From assembly GCA_963931605.1 (NCBI GenBank), contig OZ007031.1, forward strand, positions 1,984,001 to 2,048,000: DNA of 64,000 nucleotides, read 5' to 3'. This document shows positions 1-7,434 of this stretch, piece after piece. Source of the DNA: CALUOB01 sp944322305. GTDB taxonomy: Bacteria > Actinomycetota > Coriobacteriia > Coriobacteriales > Coriobacteriaceae. Positions within the stretch are counted from its first letter, which is position 1, and every line of letters begins with the position of its first letter. The notes under the pieces are model-generated. The model saw nothing but the letters and a program-made list of their open reading frames with translations, did not search any database and was not told the DNA's origin. The position numbers and the translations under genes are program-made.

Positions 1-85
1 CCACGACACCGTGCACGAGATGGCTCGCGACGAGGCCCGTCACGGCAAGGCGTTCGCCGGCCTGCTGAAGCGTTACTTCGGCTAA
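1..85 (+). CDS. Rubrerythrin, C-terminal end (partial)
   Basis: Only the last 27 residues are in the window, entering from the left edge and ending at TAA 83-85. They contain ARDEARHGKAF followed by GLLKRYFG, the iron-binding ExxRH helix and C-terminus typical of the NADH-peroxidase/rubrerythrin type found in anaerobes. Such proteins reduce hydrogen peroxide in the cytoplasm using a diiron site. The upstream domains, including any rubredoxin-like centre, are outside the window, so the subtype cannot be fixed. A strong terminator follows directly. Confidence 0.8.
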   Translation, partial: HDTVHEMARDEARHGKAFAGLLKRYFG

Positions 86-123
86 GCCACCTGCCGCATC
101 GCACGGCGCAAGGCTGCTGCTGA

Positions 124-158
124 GGCGGGGTCACCCAAGCGGGTGGCCCCGCCTTTTT
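124..158 (+). terminator. Intrinsic terminator after rubrerythrin
   Basis: A 13-bp GC-rich stem with one mismatch and a four-base loop is followed by TTTTT at 154-158. It lies 38 bases after the rubrerythrin stop codon. Confidence 0.85.
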
Positions 159-311
159 CGTGCACGGGGTGCGGCTGGCTTGCCTCGCGCATGTGCGTGA
201 GGGGTGGAGCCGCCGGGCGAGAAGCACCGTTTGCCCGTGCGGCGGTATACCGCGGCCGCGTTGGGGAATGAGCCCAAGAAAGAGCCGGCGCGGTGGAGAA
301 GCGAGGTTGCC

Positions 312-968
312 ATGAGCTCTGAGGACACGCGGACGCAGGCTGCCGCGGAGATGGATGCAGGGATGGGCGCTGAGACGAGCGCGGAGGTGGGTGCCGGAGC
401 GGCTGCGGACGCAAATCCCGCAGCAGGTGCGGCGACAAGCGCGAAGACGGCTGCGGAAACACCCGCGGAATCCATTGCGGGGACGGGTGGGCAGGCGGGC
501 GCCGAGGGGCACGCGCATCCGCAGCGGCACAAGCTGAAAGGCGCGCTTCAGATGATTGCGGGCGCCGCGCTTGCGGTTGCCGGCGTGCCCATGATGGCGC
601 TGCCCGGCCCCGGCGTTGCGGCGCTGGCGGGAGGCGCGGCGCTTATCAGCAAGGGTCAGCGCAACTACGCGGGGCGCGCTGCCTCTCCTCTGGAAGCAAA
701 GCTTGACGAGGCCGCCTACACCTTGGGCTCGGCGGCGAAAGATCACGCCTCCCGCGCGGCCGAGGCGGCGGCGCGCCAGGCGCCGGTGGTGGCGGAGGCT
801 GCTGCCCGCACGGCGCTGAAGGGCGCAGGGCTTGCGCTCACCGGCGCAGGCAAGGTGGTCGAGACGGGCGGACACCTTGCCGCCAAGGGGTGCTTCTCGC
901 TGGCAGATGCGCTGCGGGAGCACGCGGACAAGCAGGACGGCAAACGCGTCGCCGGCACTGCCGAGTAG
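312..968 (+). CDS. Hypothetical Ala-rich protein with PGPG membrane hairpin
   Basis: 218 residues from ATG 312; an in-frame ATG at 204 would add 36 unlikely residues. The first ~75 residues are an Ala/Glu/Thr-rich, probably disordered tail. A hydrophobic stretch follows with MMALPGPGVAALAGGAALI, resembling the PGPGW-type putative transmembrane family although the Trp is Val here. The rest is a long Ala-rich helical region. Function is unknown. It could be a membrane-anchored amphipathic protein. The start is supported only by a weak purine stretch (GCGAGG) 7 bases upstream. Confidence 0.6.
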   Translation: MSSEDTRTQAAAEMDAGMGAETSAEVGAGAAADANPAAGAATSAKTAAETPAESIAGTGGQAGAEGHAHPQRHKLKGALQMIAGAALAVAGVPMMALPGPGVAALAGGAALISKGQRNYAGRAASPLEAKLDEAAYTLGSAAKDHASRAAEAAARQAPVVAEAAARTALKGAGLALTGAGKVVETGGHLAAKGCFSLADALREHADKQDGKRVAGTAE

Positions 969-992
969 CCGGGCAAAGCGCCTGCCTCTGTC

Positions 993-1201
993 TCAGTACT
1001 TTACCAGCACGAGGTGGCAACGTCGGCATAGGTAAGCAGGCGGACCACCGGCCTCGTTAAGAAAACGCTGTGGTTTGATGACTACGTCGTTGCTGCCGGC
1101 AATGCCCGTGAGCTTAAGGGGCCGGCCGGTCCAAAGCACTTGGCATTGTGCGCACTGAGCCGGCCGCATTCCCTTTCACAGCCGCATTGAGGACACTGCA
1201 T
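993..1201 (-). pseudogene. Small zinc-ribbon protein (DUF6487-like), frameshifted
   Basis: A strong ribosome binding site (AAGGAGGGGG) precedes ATG 1201. Translation gives MQCPQCGCERECGRLSAHN and continues to a TTT run at 1133-1135. There the homologous frame shifts and resumes as LWTGRPLKLTG, ending in PAYLCRRCHLVLVKY with TGA at 993-995. The two CxxC knuckles at the ends and the WTG...LTG centre match the short zinc-ribbon family annotated DUF6487 (about 65-75 residues). One extra T in the T-run would restore a 69-residue protein. It is therefore either a recent single-base deletion, a sequencing error, or slippage-dependent expression. As read, the shifted frame stops after 39 residues. 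Confidence 0.7.
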
Positions 1202-1361
1202 GACGCCCCCTCCTTCATCGCAGGCGAAGGCATTGCGAGCGGGTGGCACGCTTTTATGTATAGGCGCTATGCGCGGCAGGCGGTGGGAATCGCGCGCCTG
1301 GGAATGTTGTGTCCGCACGGACTGGCACCATGCCAAGCAAGGGAGACGCAGGGAGGAAGCC

Positions 1362-2150
1362 ATGGCGCGCACAGCCTATCCGTGGGACAACCCGCAGCGT
1401 AAACACGTCGCGGCGGCAGAGCAGCAGAGTCAGGTGGGAGCGGCCTCGGACATACCTGCGCCTGAGGAGGCGCGCTCTGCTCCGGGTGCTCGCAAGCGGG
1501 GCGGCCGCGCCCGGGTGAGCGAGAAGATCGGTCACCACGTTGACGAGGACGAGCTGCTGCGCCGCTTTGCCGCCGGCGAGGCGCTTGTCGCCATGACGGC
1601 GTTCGACGGGCTTGACTTGACGGACGTTTCGGCCGGCGCGGCCACGTTCGAGCAGGTGGTGTTTCGCTCGTGCGCCTTCGACGGGGTGGACTTCTCGCGC
1701 TGTACCTTCACCGACGTGGTGTTCAGCGGCTGCCGGTTCACGGGGTGCCGGCTCGAGCGCTGCTGGCTCAACCGGTGCGATTTCCGCGCATGCTCGGCGC
1801 CCGGCCTCAGCTTTCTCAAGAGCCGCCTCACCGCCGTTGCGATCTCAGACAGCCAGCTGCGCTACGCCGACTTCTCGGAGGCCGCCCTAGAGGGCTTCTC
1901 TGCGCGCGAAACCTCGCTTGCCGAAAGCGTGTGGCACAACGTGCGCCCGAGGCGAGTTATCTTGGATGCCTGCAACTTGGAGCGGATCGACGTGTTCCGC
2001 ACGCCGCTGGCGGGGGTCGACCTGTCTACCTGCGAGGTTCAGGGCATTACGGTTTCGAGCGACTTCCGCGAGCTGCGCGGCTGCGTGATGAGCCCTGCGC
2101 AGGCGGTGGGGCTTGCCGGCCTGCTGGGCGTGCAGGTAAAGGAAGAGTAA
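1362..2150 (+). CDS. Pentapeptide-repeat protein
   Basis: 262 residues from ATG 1362, preceded by GGGAGGAAG. After a ~65-residue basic, low-complexity N-terminus, the protein becomes a series of A(D/N)LXX-like pentapeptide repeats (FDGVDFSRCTFTDVVF, LRYADFSEAALEGF, CNLERIDVFRTPLAGVDL). These form a right-handed quadrilateral beta-helix. It ends with a short Ala/Gly/Val tail. Family members include the DNA-mimic gyrase protectors (Qnr/MfpA) and many proteins of unknown role. Nothing here fixes the function. Many repeats have Cys or Arg where Asp/Asn is usual, so a DNA-mimic role is not supported. Confidence 0.8.
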   Translation: MARTAYPWDNPQRKHVAAAEQQSQVGAASDIPAPEEARSAPGARKRGGRARVSEKIGHHVDEDELLRRFAAGEALVAMTAFDGLDLTDVSAGAATFEQVVFRSCAFDGVDFSRCTFTDVVFSGCRFTGCRLERCWLNRCDFRACSAPGLSFLKSRLTAVAISDSQLRYADFSEAALEGFSARETSLAESVWHNVRPRRVILDACNLERIDVFRTPLAGVDLSTCEVQGITVSSDFRELRGCVMSPAQAVGLAGLLGVQVKEE

Positions 2151-2228
2151 GCGCGAACGCGCAATTCCGCTGGTGATGACGGGGTAACGATGCGAGGCGT
2201 TCAACGTCGTGCGGAGGGAGGTGCAACC

Positions 2229-2645
2229 ATGGGCGAGAAGAGCGAGGAAAACGGGAAGGCCGCTGCGGCGCGTCCGCGTCATGCGCTGACCTACCGCGAC
2301 TACGCTGCGTTTGCCCGCATGGACGACGCGGCCATCCTGCGTGTGTGCGAGGTGCAGGTGTTCCGTGCTACGGGTCCGGGTGGCCAGGGCGTCAACACCA
2401 CGGACTCCGCCGTACGCATGCGCCATGTGCCTACGGGGATTACCGTGGTCTCGCGTGAGACCCGCAGCCAATACCAGAACCGTCAAACGTGCCTGGCCAA
2501 GTTACGCGCCGCGTTTGAGCAGCGGGCCCGGCGGCCCAAGCCGCGCCGCAAGACCAAGGTGCCGCGCAAGGTCAACGAGCGGCGCCTGGAGGGCAAGCGC
2601 CGCCGCGCCGACGTGAAGAAGGCCCGCCGCCGCGTGGACTGGTAG
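2229..2645 (+). CDS. RF-1 domain peptidyl-tRNA hydrolase-like protein (ArfB/YaeJ type)
   Basis: 138 residues from ATG 2229 with GGAGGGAGG upstream. The GGQ motif sits at about residues 51-53 in TGPGGQGVNTTDSAVRM, the peptidyl-tRNA hydrolysing loop of class I release factors. There is no codon-recognition domain. A very basic C-terminal tail (KPRRKTKVPRKV, RRRADVKKARRR) resembles the tail by which ArfB enters the mRNA channel of stalled ribosomes. It is likely a ribosome-rescue hydrolase, or a release-factor-like protein of unknown target. It sits downstream of the pentapeptide gene on the same strand with a 78-base gap. Confidence 0.8.
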   Translation: MGEKSEENGKAAAARPRHALTYRDYAAFARMDDAAILRVCEVQVFRATGPGGQGVNTTDSAVRMRHVPTGITVVSRETRSQYQNRQTCLAKLRAAFEQRARRPKPRRKTKVPRKVNERRLEGKRRRADVKKARRRVDW

Positions 2646-2659
2646 CCGCTGCGTCACGC

Positions 2660-2733
2660 ATTCGCCATTGGGGACGGGTACGGATGGCAGAGTGCGAAGC
2701 ACCTGCCATCCGTACCCGTCCCCAATGGCGAAT
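2660..2733. repeat. Perfect 31-bp inverted repeat (long hairpin)
   Basis: Arms 2660-2690 and 2703-2733 are exact reverse complements. The 12-base centre contains a further GTGC/GCAC stem around GAA, so the whole element folds into one hairpin of about 35 bp with a single bulged A. It lies in the gap between the RF-1-like gene and the Nudix gene. No T-run follows on either strand, so it is unlike a normal terminator. Confidence 0.9.
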
Positions 2734-2840
2734 GGCGGGAGTGCCGCCTCGGTGCCCGGCGCGTCTTTGAGCGCGCCGTACCTCGTGCTACAGTGCGGGA
2801 AACGCTGGGCGCACAGGCGCCGCGAACAAGGAGGGACCAT

Positions 2841-3383
2841 ATGGCTACGCCTGATTTCATCCTAAGCTTGCGCGAGAAGATCGGCCACGACCTGCTGTGG
2901 CTGGTGGGCGTGACCGCCTACGTCGAGGACGAGGCGGGCCGTATCCTGATGGGGCGGCGCGCGGACACGGGCGAATGGGCGCTGGTGTACGGCATCAACG
3001 AGCCGGGCGAGGAGCCCGCCGACACCGTGGTGCGCGAGGTTGCCGAGGAGACGGGCGTGGACGCGGTGCCCTGCGAGCTCGCGGCGATAAAGGCCGCCGA
3101 CCACACCACCGTGTACGCCAACGGCGACGTGTGCCAGTACCTCGACCTGCTCTTCGTGTGCCGTGTTGCTCCGGGCGGCAACGCCGTGCCGCGCGTGAAC
3201 GACGACGAGAGCCTGGCGGTGGGTTGGTTCGCCCCCGACGACCTGCCCGAGCCGCTGGCCGCCTCTACGCGCGAGCGCCTGGCCCGCGTGCGCAGCTACC
3301 TGGGAAAGCGTGCCGCCGGAGACGCTCGGGCGCTCTTCTCGTGCACCGAGGCCAAGCGCGCAGAGGTGGGCACGTCGGCATAG
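2841..3383 (+). CDS. Nudix hydrolase
   Basis: 180 residues from ATG 2841, with AAGGAGGG placed correctly. A full Nudix box (Gx5Ex7REUxEExGU) is present: GINEPGE, then REVAEETGV, at about residues 52-74. The enzyme should cleave a nucleoside diphosphate linked to another group with Mg2+. The region after the box (YLDLLFVCR, DDESLAVGWF, EPLAASTRERL) resembles NUDIX proteins annotated as ADP-ribose or NTP pyrophosphohydrolases, but the substrate cannot be told. It is a single gene, separated from amt by 277 bases in which no further gene is visible. Confidence 0.85.
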   Translation: MATPDFILSLREKIGHDLLWLVGVTAYVEDEAGRILMGRRADTGEWALVYGINEPGEEPADTVVREVAEETGVDAVPCELAAIKAADHTTVYANGDVCQYLDLLFVCRVAPGGNAVPRVNDDESLAVGWFAPDDLPEPLAASTRERLARVRSYLGKRAAGDARALFSCTEAKRAEVGTSA

Positions 3384-3660
3384 CGGCAGGCCGCGGTGCC
3401 TGCGCGCCGTGTGCCGCTGCCAGCCGTCCCGCTCCTGTTTCCGTTTGTTTGCCGGCGCGTGTACGGTCATTTTCAAAGCGGTTACCCGTTGGTTGCCACT
3501 GTTTCCAGGCTGTGTTCAGCGCGTTAAACGCCGCCGCGCGCTCTCATCGACGCGGGCGCGGCCGATAGCATCGAGGTTGTTGCCCGCCACGCCGTCCGCC
3601 CAGCGGCGGCATGCGGGGATACGCGCGCGGACACGTTGGCCTACAACCTGGGGAGCAGCT

Positions 3661-4938
3661 ATGTACGATTCGGGTTCTACGGCGTTCATGCTGGTCAGCG
3701 CTATGCTGGTGCTGTTCATGACGCCCGGGCTCGCCTTCTTTTACGGCGGGCTCTCTCGCAGGAAAAACGTTGTCAACACCATGCTCATGTCGTTTGCCGT
3801 GATCGGCATCGTGGGGCTCACGTGGGTGCTCGCGGGCTGGTCGCTGGCGTACGGCGGCGACGGCGCGAGCCCCTTCATCGGCGGGTTCGACCAGCTCGGG
3901 CTTGCGGGCATCGTGCAGACCATGCTGGACGAGGCAGCCGCCGTGCCCGACGGCACCACGTACCCCACCATCATCGACGTGACGTTCCAGATGGCGTTCG
4001 CCCTTATCACCTGCGCCATCATCACGGGGTCCGTTGCCGGGCGCATGCGCTTCGGCGCGGTGGCGGCGTTTGTTGCCCTGTGGTCTCTCGTGGCGTACGC
4101 GCCGTTGGCCCACATGGTGTGGGGCGGCGACAACAGCCTGATCGGCGGCATCATCGGCGCGCTCGACTTCGCCGGCGGCGACGTGGTGCACATCAGCTCC
4201 GGTTTGACCGGCCTTATCCTCTGCTTGTTCCTGGGCAAGCGCAAGGGCTTCGGCCTCAAGACGTACCGCCCGCACAACGTGCCCTTTGTGGCGCTGGGCG
4301 CTGGCCTTCTGTGGCTCGGCTGGTTCGGCTTCAACGGCGGCTCGGCGTTCGCGGCCGACGGCATCGCGGGGCTGGCCGTGCTCAACACGGTGGTTTCCAG
4401 CGCGGCGGGCCTTGCTTCCTGGCTTATCGTTGAGCGCGTAAAGACCGGCAGCCCCACGCTGGTGGGTGCGTGCACCGGCTTGGTGGCTGGTCTCGTGGTG
4501 GTGACGCCCAGCGCCGGCTTCGTCGAGCCGTGGGCGGCCGTGATCATGGGGCTTGTCGTGTCGCCGGTCTGCTATTTCGCGATCTCGCACCTCAAGACGC
4601 GCCTGGGCTACGACGACGCGCTCGACGCCTTCGGCTGCCACGGTATCGGCGGCATTCTGGGCGGCATCCTCACCGGCATCTTCTGCGTGCCCGAGCTGTC
4701 TTGGACCGGCCACGGCGGCCTTGTCTACACCGGCGACTTCTCGCTGCTGGGAAGCCAGATCCTGGGCATCGTGGTGACCGTGGCGCTGGTGGCGGTTCTC
4801 GACTTGGTGATCATTGCGGTGGTGCGCGCGCTGTTCCACGGGCACCTGCGCGTCAGCGCCAGCGAGGAAGCGCTCGGCCTGGACGTGGCCGTGCACGGCG
4901 AGAGCGCGTACCCGGCCTACACCGGCTTGGATTCGTAA
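3661..4938 (+). CDS. amt: Ammonium transporter
   Basis: 425 residues from ATG 3661, preceded by GGGGAG. The protein is hydrophobic throughout with about 11 membrane segments. It carries typical Amt/Mep/Rh signatures: MTPGLAFFYGGLSRRKN near the N-terminus, the twin-His region (DALDAFGCHGIGGILGG), and WLGWFGFNGGSAF. It conducts ammonium across the cytoplasmic membrane. A PII protein gene follows 71 bases downstream, the usual amtB-glnK pairing. No obvious regulatory repeat was found in the 277-base leader. Confidence 0.93.
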   Translation: MYDSGSTAFMLVSAMLVLFMTPGLAFFYGGLSRRKNVVNTMLMSFAVIGIVGLTWVLAGWSLAYGGDGASPFIGGFDQLGLAGIVQTMLDEAAAVPDGTTYPTIIDVTFQMAFALITCAIITGSVAGRMRFGAVAAFVALWSLVAYAPLAHMVWGGDNSLIGGIIGALDFAGGDVVHISSGLTGLILCLFLGKRKGFGLKTYRPHNVPFVALGAGLLWLGWFGFNGGSAFAADGIAGLAVLNTVVSSAAGLASWLIVERVKTGSPTLVGACTGLVAGLVVVTPSAGFVEPWAAVIMGLVVSPVCYFAISHLKTRLGYDDALDAFGCHGIGGILGGILTGIFCVPELSWTGHGGLVYTGDFSLLGSQILGIVVTVALVAVLDLVIIAVVRALFHGHLRVSASEEALGLDVAVHGESAYPAYTGLDS

Positions 4939-5009
4939 AGCCGGTCGGGATCGGTGCGTGCGAGAAGATCCGGCGGGGCCGGTGCTAAGCAAGAGCAAGG
5001 AGGCAGGTT

Positions 5010-5348
5010 ATGAAGCAGGTATGCGCCATTGTGCGGCCCGAGATGCTTGAGCCGCTGAAGGACGTGCTGATGGAGGCCGGCGTAACCGGCATGACGGTGT
5101 CCGAGGTGCAGGGTTTCGGCCACCAGCACGGTTGGAAGGAGTACTACCGCGGCACCGAGGTGCTGCTGAACATGGTGCCGAAGGTGCAGGTGATGCTGGT
5201 GGTGACAGACGACGAGGTGGACGCGCTGGTAAGCAAGATCTGCGGGGTGGCCCAAACCGGCGAGGTGGGCGACGGCAAGATCTTCGTCTATCCGGTAGAG
5301 GATGCCATCCGCATCCGAACCAGCGAGCGCGGCGACACGGCGCTGTAG
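5010..5348 (+). CDS. glnK: PII nitrogen regulatory protein
   Basis: 112 residues from ATG 5010 behind AAGGAGGCAGG. It matches PII proteins along its length: MKQVCAIVRPEMLEPL, the T-loop region GFGHQHGWKEYYRGTEV, and the C-terminal signature GEVGDGKIFVYPVEDAIRIR. It would plug Amt and report ATP/ADP and 2-oxoglutarate status. Tyr46 of the T-loop is present, but position 51, the uridylylated or adenylylated Tyr in many PII proteins, is Val. Control by covalent modification at that site is therefore not possible. It is probably co-transcribed with amt. Confidence 0.92.
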   Translation: MKQVCAIVRPEMLEPLKDVLMEAGVTGMTVSEVQGFGHQHGWKEYYRGTEVLLNMVPKVQVMLVVTDDEVDALVSKICGVAQTGEVGDGKIFVYPVEDAIRIRTSERGDTAL

Positions 5349-5481
5349 TCCGCTCGGCAAAACAAGTACCTCCGTGCGGTTTCAGGCGCGCGGTTGCCTC
5401 AGGGGCCCGGCCGCCCAGATGGCCGGGCCTCTGTGCCATGGGTATATACTTTGCGCGAACGCATGCGCGAGGAGGGCTCCC

Positions 5482-5772
5482 ATGAAGCATTACTACTCAA
5501 CCATAAACGAGAACGTTCTTACCTTCTCAGATATACGTAAAGACGGTCCTTGCGACTACCTCTCCGTGTATTTTGAGCGCCCCAACGAGACGGGGTTTGA
5601 CTTTGCCGAGGGGACGGTCCCTGCGTGCACGTTCACCAAGTCATATGGGTTCTCCCAAGAAGAGCTCCTTGACATGCAGGATTACCTGCGCGACAACCAG
5701 CTGCTCATGTGGCAGCTTGCCTCGGGTTATTTTGACGAGGATCACGCAGAGGGGGAGCTCGCCCATGCCTAA
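5482..5772 (+). CDS. Hypothetical protein paired with DUF4160 gene
   Basis: 96 residues from ATG 5482 with GAGGAGGG upstream. The protein is acidic (EELLDMQDYLRDNQ, YFDEDHAEGELAHA) with no membrane segment or known motif. It overlaps the next gene by 8 bases, so the two are translationally coupled. DUF4160 genes are often found with a small acidic partner such as DUF2442, which would suit a toxin-antitoxin or two-component arrangement, but that is inference. Confidence 0.65.
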   Translation: MKHYYSTINENVLTFSDIRKDGPCDYLSVYFERPNETGFDFAEGTVPACTFTKSYGFSQEELLDMQDYLRDNQLLMWQLASGYFDEDHAEGELAHA

Positions 5773-6016
5773 AGTGCTTATCGACTTTCTGGGGTACGTG
5801 TTCTTCTTCTGGTCACGCGAGGAGGGCCGCCCGCACGTTCACGTTTGCAAGGGGCGACCGTCGCATATGTCTGCCACGTTTTGGATAACGGCTGACGGCG
5901 TTGAGCTGGTGCACAACGACGCGCAGATACCGCAAGCGGATTTACGGAAAATAACGGCATATCTGGAAAGCAATCGTCAACGAATCTTGGCCGCATGGGC
6001 CGAGCACTTTGCGTAA
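5765..6016 (+). CDS. DUF4160 domain protein
   Basis: 83 residues from ATG 5765. The sequence VLIDFLGYVFFFWSREEGRPHVHVCKG has the (E/R)xxRxHVHV signature of DUF4160, and the rest (TADGVELVHNDAQIP, LRKITAYLESNRQRILAAW) fits the same small domain. Biochemical function is unknown; some relatives occur in toxin-antitoxin-like pairs. Its start lies inside the end of the upstream gene. rsmJ follows almost directly (27 bases), so all three may share a transcript. Confidence 0.75.
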   Translation: MPKVLIDFLGYVFFFWSREEGRPHVHVCKGRPSHMSATFWITADGVELVHNDAQIPQADLRKITAYLESNRQRILAAWAEHFA

Positions 6017-6043
6017 GTGCGACGGGCGAAAGACGGGAGCGGT

Positions 6044-6892
6044 ATGCGGCGGACGGACATTGCGGTGGTGGTTGCTCCGGGTGGGAATGCTCACGCGGCC
6101 GAGCGCTTGGCCGAGAAGGTCGGCACGGCGCTGGTGGGCGAGAAGGACGGCGGTGCGGCCGCGCGCAGCGATGCGGGCGCTCGCGAGGGCGCTGCGCTTG
6201 TTGTGCGTTTTGCAGCCGACGGCGTGTCCCTGCAAGCGGAGGGCATGACGCTGCGGGTTGATTTTGCCGAGGCGCTGCCGCGCTTGGCGCCGGGCAGGCT
6301 GCAACGCGAGCTGCTCGTCAAGGCGGCGCGGGTGAAGGGCGTGCCTGAGCCGATGGCCGTAGACGCCACGGCGGGGCTCGGCGGCGATTCCCTGCTGCTG
6401 GCTGCGGCGGGCTTTACCGTGTACCTGTTCGAGCAGGATCCGGTTATCGCGGCGCTGCTGCGCGATGCCCTGCGCCGGGCGGCGGCCGACCCGCGCCTGA
6501 CGCCGGTGGTCGCCCGGATGCATTTTGCCGAAGGAGACAGCCTGGCGGCGCTGGCAAGCTGCGGCCAAGGGGAGTCCGCCGCACCGGCGCGAGGCCTCGA
6601 GGCGGGCGAGCCGCTTGCCCTGCCCGCGCGCCCAGACGTGGTCTACCTTGACCCCATGTTTCCCGAGCGCCGCAAGAGCGCGGCGGTTAAGAAGCGGTTT
6701 CAGCTGCTGCATCACCTGGAGCGTCCGTGCGCCAACCAAGAGGAGATGCTGCGCGCGGCGCTTCTCGCCCGCCCGCGCAAGGTGGTGGTGAAGCGTCCCG
6801 CCAAGGGCCCGTACCTAGCCGACGTGAAGCCTGGCTACAGCGTAGCCGGCAAAGCCGTGCGCTACGACGTTATCGTCCCGCCGCGCAGCTAA
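6044..6892 (+). CDS. rsmJ: 16S rRNA (guanine1516-N2)-methyltransferase RsmJ-like
   Basis: 282 residues from ATG 6044 behind GACGGGAG; a GTG at 6017, right after the previous stop codon, is a less likely start. The C-terminal ~200 residues are a class I SAM-dependent methyltransferase. They show the RsmJ pattern: VDATAGLGGDSLLLAAAGF (SAM loop), then VYLDPMFPERRKSAAVKK (DPMFP catalytic motif). It would methylate G1516 in the small ribosomal subunit. RsmJ is best known from gammaproteobacteria, so the exact target here is an inference from motifs. Confidence 0.82.
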   Translation: MRRTDIAVVVAPGGNAHAAERLAEKVGTALVGEKDGGAAARSDAGAREGAALVVRFAADGVSLQAEGMTLRVDFAEALPRLAPGRLQRELLVKAARVKGVPEPMAVDATAGLGGDSLLLAAAGFTVYLFEQDPVIAALLRDALRRAAADPRLTPVVARMHFAEGDSLAALASCGQGESAAPARGLEAGEPLALPARPDVVYLDPMFPERRKSAAVKKRFQLLHHLERPCANQEEMLRAALLARPRKVVVKRPAKGPYLADVKPGYSVAGKAVRYDVIVPPRS

Positions 6893-7094
6893 GAGCTCCG
6901 CGGCGGGCGTTGCGTTCTGTTCTAACAGACATACTTGGTTTACGCGAGTCTGCGGAGGTGTTTGTTTCCGTTTGCTTTTTAGGTGATACACGGCATCCAT
7001 GTCAATGTGAATCGTCTCTCATGTAGCGCTTTATATACGGTGCAGAGAGGCGCGCGCTGTTTTGCATGCAGCTGCACATTTTGGCTGCGTGCGC

Positions 7095-7139
7095 TTGACG
7101 CGCATCCGGGCATTTTCTAAACTGACGGTGAATCACCGT
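7095..7139 (+). promoter_or_regulatory. Promoter and palindromic operator of the TacA/TacT-like module
   Basis: TTGACG (7095-7100) and TAAACT (7118-7123) are separated by 17 bases. A perfect palindrome ACGGTGA-A-TCACCGT (7125-7139) starts one base after the -10 box, at the expected transcription start. Its position suits autorepression by the ribbon-helix-helix antitoxin encoded just downstream. Confidence 0.75.
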
Positions 7140-7152
7140 ACATAGGAGGCTT

Positions 7153-7434
7153 ATGATGCCGTCAATGGTGCAGGAGAAAAAGAGCAGCCGCCTTGACTTA
7201 CGCATGACTGAGGATCAGCGAAACCAGATCGACATGGCTGCGCGCATCAACGGTATGAGCGTTTCCCAGTGGTCGCTCAACCAGCTGATGGAGTCGGCGC
7301 GTCGGGATATTTTCGAGCAGGGGCTCGTGCGGCTTTCTGCCGACGCGTTCGATCGGTTCGCTGCGCTTCTCGATGCCGAGCCCGATCCGATGTTTGAGGT
7401 TTTCCGCGGTGAGCAGACACGGTGGGAGCAATGA
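7153..7434 (+). CDS. DUF1778 (TacA-like) antitoxin
   Basis: 93 residues from ATG 7153 with AGGAGG. The N-terminal half is a ribbon-helix-helix DNA-binding fold: SSRLDLRMTEDQRNQIDMAA followed by NGMSVSQWSLNQLM, as in DUF1778/TacA antitoxins. The C-terminal part (FDRFAALLDAEPDPMFEVFR) corresponds to the segment that wraps the toxin. It overlaps the toxin gene by four bases (ATGA). It should bind its own promoter through the palindrome at 7125-7139. Confidence 0.9.
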   Translation: MMPSMVQEKKSSRLDLRMTEDQRNQIDMAARINGMSVSQWSLNQLMESARRDIFEQGLVRLSADAFDRFAALLDAEPDPMFEVFRGEQTRWEQ

